Source: Paramarasmius palmivorus
Lineage: Eukaryota; Basidiomycota; Agaricomycetes; Agaricales; Marasmiaceae
Assembly (NCBI GenBank): GCA_037176845.1
Contig: JAYKXP010000004.1
Location: 868,001-932,000 of the forward strand
Length of the DNA: 64,000 nt
Direction of reading: 5' to 3'
Below the pieces are notes generated by a model, which was not told where the DNA came from, did no database searches, and worked only from the letters and a program-made list of their open reading frames with translations. The stretch's first letter is position 1. Each line of letters begins with the position of its first letter. The translations under genes and the position numbers were made by a program. This document shows, piece by piece, positions 1-10,115 of this stretch.

Positions 1-111
1 TAGAGTAGAGAGGCTCGTGCCAGACAACTGTTGTAGTATTCTGCCTGGTTTACAGAAAGTACTTAGGTTTGATTGTAAGAATATCATGAACATGTAGATC
101 AAAGTCTAAGG

Positions 112-1647
112 TCACCATCTCTCCACAGACGCAATGACTTGTAGTCCTGCAGCCTTCAACGACTCCAATGCAAGAAATTCGTTCGGAAGTTCATTCGCAA
201 CATCACCTCCCAATCTGACCTCCACCGATTGCAAGCAGTCGACATCAACGGCTGTCCGAATGCCCCTTCTAGGCATCCATCTAGAAGATACCATTTTTAC
301 CAATCCACTCGCGTCAAACCCTTCGTATCCAGCTCTGAGACTAAGCTCCGAGAGGCGGGGTATGATGGACGTATTTTCCGCTTTGTCGTCGAAAATCAAG
401 TGCTGAAAGAATTTGGAGGTAATAGTCCGGTCCGATATCGAAAGACTTTCGCCGATTGCGTCCGAAGTCAGCTCATAGAGGCGGAATTGTCGCAGTCCTG
501 GTAAGCAGGTGAGGATACGACCCATTTGAATGTCAGAGATCGGTAAGCCTTCGATGTGGAGATTTGTGATGCGAGACGACTGCTTGAAAAATGATAGATT
601 GTCCCATGCCTCCCATGTGCGATAGTAACGTCCATAGCGGCGAATGTACTCGAGTGAGGTGAGTCGAGGTAAAAGCAAACTCATGCTATATTCGAGGGTT
701 GACTCTTCGGCCAACGTGACCTTCAGTGTTTCCAAGTTCATCAGGGTCACTTCGGACATCACAGGATCATCATCCTCGACATCTTCGTGAACATACTCAA
801 GTTCCAAGTGCTGTATCTTCTGACACCGCTGCAGCACCTCGTCGAGAACTGAACGTGTATAGGAAAATTTGATGTTAAGGTGGCTGAGTTGTTCGAATGG
901 TAATTCTGGGATGTCGTATAGTATACAGGTGAAGGAGGACAAGGCAGGAGTGTCTGCGAAAAGATCCTCGGGATCGAAATCGATGTCCAGACGACGCAGT
1001 AATGGGAGCCGTCCTTTGATCCTCCTCCAGACAGCGAAATCCGGAGAGTCACCACTTTCACTACAGAATGACAATTCCAACCACCGAGACGAATTTTCCA
1101 CCAAGATATGAAGGGTAGGATCAATGATTTCTTGTTGTTTATGATAGTAAGAACAATGTAGTCGAAGCTTCAACGGGTGGAATTGAGATCGTTCCATGAA
1201 CATTTGGACGGTACGGGACATCCGAGCACCTTCACCCGGGTTCAAGTCGTCGAAATCGATGTCCAGAGACGACCATAATGCTGGCATTGACAGAGCAATC
1301 TGTCGCCAGCGATAACAAACCGCGGAAATAGTCATAGCAGGTGCGCGGATATATGGATCGAGTGGGTTTTCTTCGCAAAGGAGCTCGAAGATGGAGGAAA
1401 TGATTTCGGTTGGGAGGTAATTGATTGGGGATAGCAAGGCTTTGTACCTCTGGGTGCTCCGACCGAGTCGTTCGCGTCGAGCAAGGAGAATCGCGATTTT
1501 GAACTCGCAATCCTTGATTTCTCTTTCTCCCTCACTAAGACGCTGAGCGATAATTTCGCGGTCGGATGAGGTAGGTGGTTGCAATAAATTCCTGAAGAAT
1601 GAAGGATCTCGAGAGGATAGAATGGTTTCAAGTGTTTGGGGTATCAT
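112..1647 (-). CDS. F-box domain protein with LRR-like C-terminal half
   Basis: Single uninterrupted frame of 511 residues. Residues 30-66 are charged and helical (likely a short coiled coil). An F-box-like segment follows at about 74-120, starting INYLPTEIISSIFELL, with the W-R and MPALWSSL pattern typical of agaricomycete F-box proteins. The rest is leucine-rich with regularly spaced LxxLxL stretches and looks like irregular LRRs. F-box proteins of this type are thought to act as substrate receptors of SCF ubiquitin ligases; the substrate cannot be read from sequence. The family is strongly expanded in mushrooms. The gene is intronless within the coding region, unlike nearly all its neighbours, and is divergent from the acyl-CoA dehydrogenase gene. 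The first Met is used as start because no upstream in-frame coding is evident. The family call is fairly sure; the biological role is unknown. Confidence 0.85.
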   Translation of the reverse strand: MIPQTLETILSSRDPSFFRNLLQPPTSSDREIIAQRLSEGEREIKDCEFKIAILLARRERLGRSTQRYKALLSPINYLPTEIISSIFELLCEENPLDPYIRAPAMTISAVCYRWRQIALSMPALWSSLDIDFDDLNPGEGARMSRTVQMFMERSQFHPLKLRLHCSYYHKQQEIIDPTLHILVENSSRWLELSFCSESGDSPDFAVWRRIKGRLPLLRRLDIDFDPEDLFADTPALSSFTCILYDIPELPFEQLSHLNIKFSYTRSVLDEVLQRCQKIQHLELEYVHEDVEDDDPVMSEVTLMNLETLKVTLAEESTLEYSMSLLLPRLTSLEYIRRYGRYYRTWEAWDNLSFFKQSSRITNLHIEGLPISDIQMGRILTCLPGLRQFRLYELTSDAIGESLSISDRTITSKFFQHLIFDDKAENTSIIPRLSELSLRAGYEGFDASGLVKMVSSRWMPRRGIRTAVDVDCLQSVEVRLGGDVANELPNEFLALESLKAAGLQVIASVERW

Positions 1648-1803
1648 TCTCGCAAAGTGAATCTATGTAGAATGATCAAAGAGAATATCAGTCAAAGGCT
1701 ATCGAAATACAGACCTGTCTGTAAATTCTTTTCCTTCACGAACAAGAGGCGGCGGTTGAGATCAAGTGCGTAGCCGTGAGAATCGATGTCCAGAGCAGCG
1801 GCA

Positions 1804-1809
1804 CACGTG
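1804..1809. promoter_or_regulatory. CACGTG E-box upstream of the acyl-CoA dehydrogenase
   Basis: A CACGTGAC sequence about 110 bases before the preferred start of the acyl-CoA dehydrogenase gene. In fungi CACGTG is bound by bHLH factors of the Cbf1/Tye7/SREBP type. It would instead lie inside coding sequence if translation began at the earlier in-frame ATG at 1786. A six-base core occurs by chance, so function is only inferred. Confidence 0.3.
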
Positions 1810-1914
1810 ACTCGGTTATTCCCATACAGCCGACCGAGGTCAGAAGGCCAGCTTGCCTCTCACGAACGTACTACAAAATGCACTCTCATTCTTCCCTGTT
1901 CTTTATCCAAAGTC

Positions 1915-3366
1915 ATGAACTTCTCACTTCCTTCAGACCTCACTAAGCTCCTTGAATCTCTCGACTCTTTCATCGAAACCCAAATATTGCCGCTTCAATC
2001 TCAAAACGACAACATCCGCTTCTTCGACCACCGTCGGGAACACTCTCGTACCAACTGGGATGCTGGTGGTCTTCCATCTGAAGAATGGGAAGATCTCCTC
2101 GCCAAAGCCGTACATCTCGCAGATAAAGCTGGGTTCTATCGGCTAGCCTTTCCCAAAGAATACGGCGGCAAAGAAATCGGCAACCTTTGGATGGCGGTTA
2201 TCAGGGAAGATTTGGCTGCTAAAGGTCTCGGTCTGTTCAATGATCTGCAGAACGAGCATAGTATAGTCGGAAACGCTCCAGACGTTGTGATGTTTCACAA
2301 CTTTGGAAACGAAGAACAGAAGAAGCAGTTCATCTGGGGAAGGATTGAGGGAAAGACTCGGACAACGTTTGGGCTGACTGAACCTGGACACGGTAGCGAT
2401 GCTACCTTTATGGAGACCAGAGCTGTTAAGGAAACCAGGAATGGTGTAGAGGGATGGAGAATTGATGGTCGGACACTTCCATTTCCACGTCGCTGTACAC
2501 TCAGAACTTTACAGGCTCCAAAAAGTGGCAAACCGGCCAACACAAGGCGACGCACTGTATCATATTTGCGCGTACGTCCGGCAAGCCCGGTGACGCATCC
2601 GGTATATCCGCTTTCCTAGTCCCAGCAAACGCGGATGGTCTCAAAGTACTCAGTTACGAGTGGACTTTCAACATGCCCACAGACCATGCAACCATCTCTC
2701 TCAGCTCCGTTTTCGTTCCCGCCTCTGCGCTCTTTGGACCCCTCGATAGAGGACTCGCGATAGCTCAATCATTCGTACACGAAAACCGCATCCGACAAGC
2801 TGCATCCTCTTTGGGCGCCGCTTCGTATTGTATATCCGAATCTGTAGCCTATGCACGTCAAAGGAGACCATTCGGTAAACCGCTCGCGGAGAACCAGGCA
2901 ATTCAATTCCCTCTCGTGGAGTTGGCAACACAAGCAGAGATGTTACGGCTTCTCATACGGAAAACCGCATCTGAGATGGATGGCATGCCTCATAAAGAAA
3001 TTGAGAGGACGCTTTCAGACAAGGTGTCGATGTGCAATTATTGGGCGAACAGGCTTTGCACGCAAGCGGCGGACCGGGCGATGCAGGTCCACGGAGGAGT
3101 TGGGTATAGTAGGCACAAGCCTTTCGAGCAGTATGTTCATTCTGCTCTCTGCTACTCAGGGTCCAACATAGTTGAATTGGAATTTAGCATTTACAGACAC
3201 CATCGCCGGTATCGTATCACAGAAGGATCGGAAGAGATTCAGATGCGCAAGTACGTTTTCTGCCTTTATGCTTTGTTTCCTCGATCTCTAATGATGGGAC
3301 TCTAGAGTCGCGGCATACCTCTTTGGCTTTGCAGGGCCAAGGAAGGAGGCATTTTCTAAACTGTGA
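1915..3366 (+). CDS. Acyl-CoA dehydrogenase with C-terminal SKL (peroxisomal) signal
   Basis: FAD-dependent acyl-CoA dehydrogenase, first step of beta-oxidation or of branched acyl-CoA breakdown. Splicing out 2468-2514, 3131-3196 and 3251-3305 gives 427 residues, a normal family length. Visible features are the FGLTEPGHGSD flavin/substrate motif, the QTGQHKATHCIIFARTSG stretch of the middle beta domain, the RQRRPFGKPLAENQAIQF helix, the QVHGGVGYS motif, and ITEGSEEIQ near the end, where the Glu before Gly corresponds to the usual catalytic base. The last codons read TCT AAA CTG TGA, so the protein ends in SKL, a canonical PTS1. Exon 3 is only 54 bases. An in-frame ATG at 1786 would add 43 residues rich in Arg, Ser and Ala that resemble a mitochondrial presequence. 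I prefer 1915 because it has a purine at -3 and begins just before the conserved fold. Confidence 0.9.
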
Positions 3367-3622
3367 ACTTGCTTCGAATTAAACCTGGACGTGATGATGA
3401 GCACTCATTGTAAGATTTTGAAGGCGGTTTCCAAAAAGTAAACGACTTGCTACAATGACATACTGTAGCTACATTATGTACCGTCTATGGATATCAACAA
3501 GAATGACTCCTTCCTCTATCCTGAGAGCAAAGCAAGCAAAGAACAAAACGCAAAAACAAGCTCGAGTACAGTAATGGGTCAAACGTCCGCAGTGCAAATC
3601 CGTGTTCCAATCCAACTTGATA

Positions 3623-6396
3623 TCAACATTCACCCAACAACTTGCTCTTCGGGAATGGTTGCTTATAGTCGTCCTTCCACGTTGTCAAATTTGGGTTGGT
3701 ATAGGCTTCCAATTCGAGTAATGTAAGAACCCAACGTGAGCAAAGTGGATGAATACAAGGCGCTCACCTTCGATATACGCATTAATGTACGCCTGAGTCG
3801 GGAAGTCCTTTGGGTCACATCCAATGTTAGTCTCGCCTTTGCGCTGGTACACGCGCACGTAGTCGATCAACATGGATGTAGGGAAGACGAGGTGTTCGAG
3901 ATCGACGGTGCCAAAGTTGGTGGACATGCCAAGGTTGGCGAGTATGTACTGTAGAATAGTGAGTCGACATATGACCTAGAACAAGATTGAAAGTGCTTAC
4001 CATAGGCTCTTGTGGGACAGGTCTTGCAGAAATTTCAACACGAGTATCGGCTGCCACACCTCCGCTGTTGATGGTCCAAACTTGTTGGTTGTCATTGATC
4101 CAGGTTATGTACTGCAAGCCAGAGCGTAAGAGACATGTTTGAGTAACATGGCATGACATACCGAATCGTCATATCCTTAAAATTCTATTAGCATCCGATC
4201 GTGGGAAATAAAGAAGAAAGACGTACCAGGTTTATACTCGAAACCGTAGACTGCAAAACATCGCGATTTCTCATAATAACACTCCTGATCTTTGAAAGCC
4301 CATCAACAACAACACCACTATCCAATAAATTCAATCTCACTGGTCTTTGATACACCCGAAGTTGCTTGCTGCAGTGCACCGCCCGTATATGAATTCAGCC
4401 TCGTGATAGCGGGATTGTTAATGATGAGATTATCAGAGGTATTGAACCATTCATAGTGTTGGTTAAAGGGCTGCCAGCGTGCTCATCAGTATCGCCGCAA
4501 GATGTATCAACGTGCTGTTGAAACTCACAGCCCATTGACCCGACTGAGACACTTCTCCTTGCATAGTCTCCCCGTCGTCGCTGAATTCCGTGCTAACCTA
4601 GAAGTCGATGAGCGAGCTGGTAATGCAAAAACATTGAAAAAATTTGCCTGCGCTTCGAAAATATCAACCTCTGGCGCTGCGCGACCAACGTATGTGCCAT
4701 CTTCATGTACAGGCCCTGGATGTGACTCTCCGGGGCAGGTACATCGAGAAAGGCGCTGACCAGGGAGGTAGGACAACGCGCCGTCGGCGGACGGGTCTCC
4801 GTTCACTGTAGCGGAGAGAGGAAGGCCGTTCACTGTTTGATTAGGTGCAGTTCCAACGTCGCATGCGTCATAAGTGTAGGGCCACTGGGAAAAGGTCTTT
4901 CAGTAAAGTAATAGACGGGGCATCAGTCAGGTCTCACCATTCCCTCCAGACTAGCACCAAAGCCAGCGCGGCCTTGAAAAAGTCAGTAAAGAGTCTACTT
5001 AACCAGATACTACATACCCAAATTACCCATCGTCCACACAGCTACCAAGTTCGTGAGCGATCTAGTCAGAATATAAGTACGTGGCTCATGAACACGTACC
5101 TGGCCAAAGCCCGACAACATTGTTGATACCTGGAAGGACAACAGCGGTGACAATCAAACCACCAGTAAAGCAGAACTTGTTCCATGTTGACATCTACAAC
5201 ACTTGTCATTTATTATAGCCGAATAGCAAGGCGCGCCGGGACGTACCATTCCACCTTGGAAATGTAAATCATGCGTTTCTTTTCGCGATAGTGTAATCTT
5301 CAACGAGCCATTTTCAGTGGTTATGGCCTTGATAGGGCATTAGTGACTAGTTGTACTCTTCCCCGGAGATTGGCGTACTTCTGGATCATACCACTGCACG
5401 AGGAACATGAGCAGCTGTTTCGCAATTTCGAATGGATTTTGCGTACCTCCATGTTGTTCGTCCCCCAGTAATGCAACTGAAGCAATCTCAGCATCTTTAC
5501 AAGGAAGTACGGTACCTTTCAACTCACATCAACAGCTTCCCAATAAGCGTCGTCTCCGGGATAAAACGTTCGTCCATCCTGATTAAACTCATCACTGAAA
5601 ACCAACTGCAAGTCCTCTTTGTCTCTAAATGACGGGTGTGTATACGCATCTTGGGGTGTATCAATGTCAATTAAACCCCGATTACCAGGCATGGACGGAA
5701 CCTGATTTGAAGCAGAATAAATTCATCATACGTCACGAAGATCAATGATCGACGTACTTGGCCTGAAGCATTTATTCCTCCAAGATTGAAACCCCCGAGG
5801 AAGGACATTTCGTGGGTGGTAAAATACGAGATCATTGGATACCCAGCGCTGTGAGCGGATGAATGGGATGGAGGTACTTTGGTAGCGGAAGAGACTTACA
5901 ATAGGGTAGCAAGCGATATCCCGAGTAGTAATAGACATCCGAGATTTGTGAAGCCTCGCGAAGTGAACCATGTTCCTCCTGAATCATTCTTTCTGTCTCT
6001 TCGAGGGTCGGGATTGTGGAGATAGTCATCTGGTTCAGAGCGCTGAGGAGAGAGGTCTGTGCCCCAGTTTGCAGGGTCGGGTGATAGTGAGAACTGGGGA
6101 TGGTTTGAGAAGGAATTTATGAACAAGATTGATGAAAAAAGCACTTTGTCGGAAACGGATGAAGCTGAAGTTGTAGTATCCCGGCGACCAGCACCAACGG
6201 TTGCATAACGAGAGTCGTTCTATGGAATGTGTTGTCAGATGACAGAAGACGTTGAACCGAATTAGGAACACACTAATGAAAGTGAGGACTGTGAAGTCTT
6301 AGCAGAGACAGGTGCTCTGGAATAATGAGCGTAAGGTGAAGGACGGGAGTTGGGTGCCAAGAATTTTGCGGAAAATCGACGCTGGGCATCAGCCAT
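3623..6396 (-). CDS. Kre6/Skn1-type GH16 beta-glucan synthesis-associated protein
   Basis: Type II membrane protein of the Kre6/Skn1 branch of glycoside hydrolase family 16, needed in yeast for cell-wall beta-1,6-glucan. The minus-strand gene is broken by about a dozen short introns, leaving roughly 700 residues by estimate. In order: a cytosolic Ser-rich N-terminus starting [17 protein letters not shown]; a membrane segment around [20 protein letters not shown]; the GH16 fold beginning near [20 protein letters not shown]; the catalytic motif EVDIFEAQ, with Glu, Asp and Glu correctly spaced (near 4660-4680); and [20 protein letters not shown] followed by the family ending, YTNPNLTTW to KLLGEC. 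The start is the Met whose first exon splices in frame to the Ser/Arg-rich second exon. It converges with the acyl-CoA dehydrogenase gene (256 bases apart). Exact borders of the small middle exons were not all worked out. Confidence 0.9.
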
Positions 6397-6452
6397 AGCG
6401 ACGGGGATGGATGGACAAGATGTTAGAAAACCGTGTCAACTCAAGCTCGGCA

Positions 6453-7578
6453 TTAACTCGTCCCTACGAGGCTTAGTAAGCCGTCAGCCCCTGTTTTGGC
6501 TATTTTTTCTACAAGTCTGTCTATTCCTGTACTACCCCGTTGTTCTTCAGTAGAAATCAAATCTTGCGCCTCTTTCACCCTTTCCATTATCTCCCGATTC
6601 GCGTGATCCAGAGCTATTTTGGGTTCAGGTTCGCTCGTCTCATGCATAGCATGCATGAACTTGTCCTTGGTGGTCTGATATTCCGAAAGACTTGCTTGAG
6701 GCGCTTGAGAAAGCAGGTAGTGTATCTCATTCCCATCGGCATCCCGCTCGGACGTCTTGTTTAACCATCTCTCCAAATGCTCTCCGGCAAGTTTGGCTTT
6801 TTTGACCTTGTCGCGTCTCGTGGGACGTCCAGGTCCTCGCTTGACACCGCTGCCGTCTTGATCAACAACAGGAGCATGAGAAAGCATGGTCTCGTCTAGG
6901 TATATCTCCCGGGGTAGGCTTCTTGGGTTGAGTGGTCCGAGGTCTGAACTGGGCAGGAGGTGGAACACCTCTGCTTTGACCATACTGTCAAGGATGTATG
7001 TAACGCTGGGCTGAAGAGGTGCGAGAGCTTCGGACGTCAGGGCTGAAGGTAACGCAAGGAGCGAGTTGTAATGATCTAGTTGGTAGTTTATAATTAGGAT
7101 ACGGCGACCTTTGATTATCCTAATCAATCCTTACCGAATGGTATTGGGATTCGGTTGACAGAGTGCAGGCGGGGTGCAGAACCAGAAGGCTGAGTATTGA
7201 AAAAGGTGTATAGGCCAAAGAGGGCCACGACTCGAGTGAAAGGTGCTTCGGTTTTGACAGTACGCTCTGTCTTGCACCTGAGTATACCGTATGAAAAGAA
7301 ACTATAAAAGCCTTACCCAGGAACAGTCGCAGGGAGACATTCAGGAAGGTCTCCCTCGATCGAGGATCAAATACTTTGAATTGCATCCACTCCCATCCTT
7401 GAGCGCGCCAGACCTCCTTGAACAGTGCGAACGGCTTGCCAGGCGTTCTCGAATAACATTCGTGAAAATCATGGATCAAACCACTGATGTCGTCGCGGAA
7501 AGGCATGACATAAAGAGACGATGTAAAGTAGTACGGCTGAAGAGTGATGTCTCCACGAGGCGAAGGTGCAACAGACAT
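6453..7578 (-). CDS. SNAPC1-like subunit of the snRNA-activating complex
   Basis: Splicing at 7267-7316 and 7076-7134 gives 338 residues. The first about 200 follow the SNAPC1/SNAP43 pattern: a helix DISGLIHDFHE, then FALFKEVWRAQGWEWMQFKV, then VVALFGLYTFFNTQP with a IPIPFDHYNSLLALP stretch, and LDSMVKAEVFHLLP. In animals this subunit belongs to SNAPc, which recruits RNA polymerase II or III to small nuclear RNA promoters. The C-terminal part is charged, with an AT-hook-like GPGRPTRR near residue 200. The start was placed at 7578, directly before the conserved domain. An upstream in-frame ATG at 7698 would overlap the start codon of the divergent Ima1 gene and add 40 low-complexity residues. 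The assignment rests on remembered similarity of the SNAPC1 domain; alignment was not possible here. Confidence 0.68.
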
Positions 7579-7696
7579 GATGGTCAAGGCGAGGAAGTTT
7601 GGAGGTCCGGGGAAGTCGCGTCCACGAGCACGTGGATTCGTTGAGCTGACTGACGGTGAGCGCTCGGCTGTCACAACTTTTTTCTGTACCACCATC

Positions 7697-9609
7697 ATGT
7701 TCCGAGGACAAAACGGCGTCCAGTGCTACTTTTGCCATTCTCATATCGCATCTCCTAGAGACTCCCGGAACTTTCGCTGTAATGCCTGCGGATGCTGGAA
7801 CCGATATGATAGAAACGGGGAAATATCTTCAGACGAACCTGCAATGCATGACGAATCTCTTAATTCAAAGTCATTTTCTAAACGAGGTGCGTTACAATGC
7901 AAATGCTGGTCTTGTTTCACGCATACTGAGTCGCCTAGAGCATCCCCCAGCAAAAACAGCCTTCCAACAATGTTCGGCAAAGGACCTTTCTGCCATGCAT
8001 GTCAGACAAACCAAATGCTCATAGTCAACTTGTTGTCGAATTATCTACCTGCACCAACGGTGTGTAATCATTCTGTCTTGAAGGATCTTACTTACAATAT
8101 CACAGGATCCTAGTTACGAACGACGACTCGAGGATCTCCCTGCCTATCGTGAATCTCTTCACATTCGTTATCCACCCGTTTGCGAGAATTGTTTACCAGC
8201 CGTGGAGGAAGAGCTACAGCGGAAGAATAACATGGCGCGTTCTCAAGCTCTTGGAGGATGGTTGAAGGAGACCAAGGGCAAAGAACGCCAGCGTCGGGTT
8301 TCTGCGACAAGGGTTGAGCGTGAAAAGGCGTCGAGAGAGTTTGCTGCGTGGAAGATACGTGGTTCTCTTTGGGCATTCACACTTGTTCTGTTTACAGTGG
8401 GCAACTTGATAGGTATTGTTCATTCATGTCCCACTGTCCTCTTTCCGCTCACCATATTGTAAAGCCGCGCTTGGATACACCACCTTTCACTCCCTACGAA
8501 TTCTACGACCAATATTACCATTCGTCGTCTTAATATCTGTCTTCTGGACAGCATGGGATCCTACATATACCACTATTCGAAAAGCTCAGATGCAGGGTCG
8601 TGATATCCGCGTGCAAGGGAAGACAAAATACATTGTGAGCTTGAATTCCTTCTAACTTTCCTCGTACCAACCTCTTTTCAGACACTCCAAATGACCTCAT
8701 GGGTCTCTCGACTCATAACATCATCGTTACTCGCAATGCACTGGTTCCAGCCAGGTCTAAATTATCTACACCTATCTCAACATCCATCATCATCCCGTAC
8801 TCGCATGTATTTTGGCTTTTCGTTCTTATTGGAATTACTTGTACGTGGTCCTTTTGCAACCTTTGCACCAAGCTGAACTGACTGACTGTGTACAGGTATT
8901 CATAGGCTCATGTGCATCCATTCGTATTCGCCAGCCACCTACCATCCGGTTAATTGATAGCCACAAGATAGACCTTTCTAGATCTGCCACACCTAATCCC
9001 GAGTCGACAGAACGAGCAGGCTCGGTTCCACTAAAACCCTCTGAACCCGATTTATTCTCCACCCTCTCTCTTTCGTCGAAGCCTGTCATCAAACCCCCTG
9101 TATTCGGACTTCCTTCTCTCGCTCCAACCGAAGGGAGTGCTGGAGCCGCGGAAGACGATCAAATGGACTGGTCGCCCACCGATGGCACGGAAGGTTCCTC
9201 TACAAATCGGAAACAGAGCGAAGACACGAGTGTGTGGCTTCGTCCGCAGCGGTTCTTCGCTCCAGAACAGCCGACTGGGCTAGAAGCACTATTTGAACGA
9301 ACCAAAATAGTGGACGATGTCACCATGTCGGATTCAACTGGCCAAGGGAAAGGCAAGGGAAGCAAAGCGATGCCTTACTCACATTTATACCAATGGTGGT
9401 GGGCGTACGTCGGAGGACTTGTTCTACTCCTTGGGATAGGGTTGCAGTGGTGGATATTACGGGGACATCGGGCATCGCTGTCCGCCACAGCTCTCCCTGA
9501 ACTTCACAGGGTTGATGGTAGTCATGATTCGGAGATCCTAAATTCTGGTGCATTCCGTCACATCGTGCACACTAGAGCCCCTACAGACGATAATAATAAT
9601 GTGATATGA
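7697..9609 (+). CDS. Ima1/TMEM201-like inner nuclear membrane protein
   Basis: The N-terminus is the cysteine-rich Ima1_N domain, MFRGQNGVQCYFCHSH then NFRCNACGCWNRYDRNGEI, with two CxxC pairs, and FCHACQTNQMLIVNLLSNYLP further on; these Cys pairs probably bind zinc. The exon from 8108 encodes DPSYERRLEDLPAYRESLHIRYPPVCENC, then a Lys/Arg-rich linker and membrane segments (RGSLWAFTLVLFTVGNLI and later hydrophobic stretches). Near the C-terminus one more membrane span, YVGGLVLLLGIGLQWWIL, is followed by a short tail. Ima1 in fission yeast and TMEM201/NET5 (Samp1) in animals sit in the inner nuclear membrane and help link chromatin and the cytoskeleton. One intron (54 bases from about 7886) ends in an unusual TAGAG acceptor that is needed to keep the conserved frame KRASPSKNSLPTMF. 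It shares a short bidirectional promoter with the SNAPC1-like gene. Confidence 0.88.
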
Positions 9610-10115
9610 ATTCGACTCCACCAGTTGCTAGAGTGTTTGTTGCGATTACGATTACCAATAAACACCGAATAAATTCAACCAAAAAACCCTCGACAGTATT
9701 TGACACAAAGGGCGAAGAAACCGCCTGTCATAAACCATTGCCAGCAAGACGTTTATCGTTCACGTACAACCAGAATTGAAATGTCCAATTACAGACTATG
9801 AGATCAGCTGTGAAATAGAACCTAAGGGTATGTACGTGCAAGAAAAACAAGCAGTTTAATCTAGTCGTCCATCTGAGTAGGTAGCGACAAAAAAAAAAGA
9901 GGAAAGTGGCGAAGAACAAAAATGCGTGTAGGGAAGTATAGGCCGTGAACATGAACCAGCGGCATAGAGATTGTGTGCCGATGAGGAAGGACTGTAGATG
10001 ATAGAGATTGCCAGTGCAGTGTACGTGACCAACGATTCGACGCGGTGCACACACACGACTGTAGGACTATGGACCGTTGTAAACCGTGATTAATTCTCTA
10101 AGTCTCCCGAATCAT
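9610..10115. other. Intergenic, convergent 3' regions
   Basis: About 500 bases between the stop codons of the Ima1 gene (+) and the Ser-rich membrane protein gene (-). It contains an AATAAA-like run at about 9657 (AATAAACACCGAATAAA) that could serve polyadenylation of the Ima1 transcript, and an A-rich tract near 9889-9903. No coding sequence is supported; the short open frames here are low-complexity and lack family features. Confidence 0.6.

Noticed and set aside
3736..5632. Several plus-strand frames inside the GH16 gene
   Set aside because: All are antisense shadows; the minus strand encodes the GH16 fold with its catalytic motif and consistent introns.
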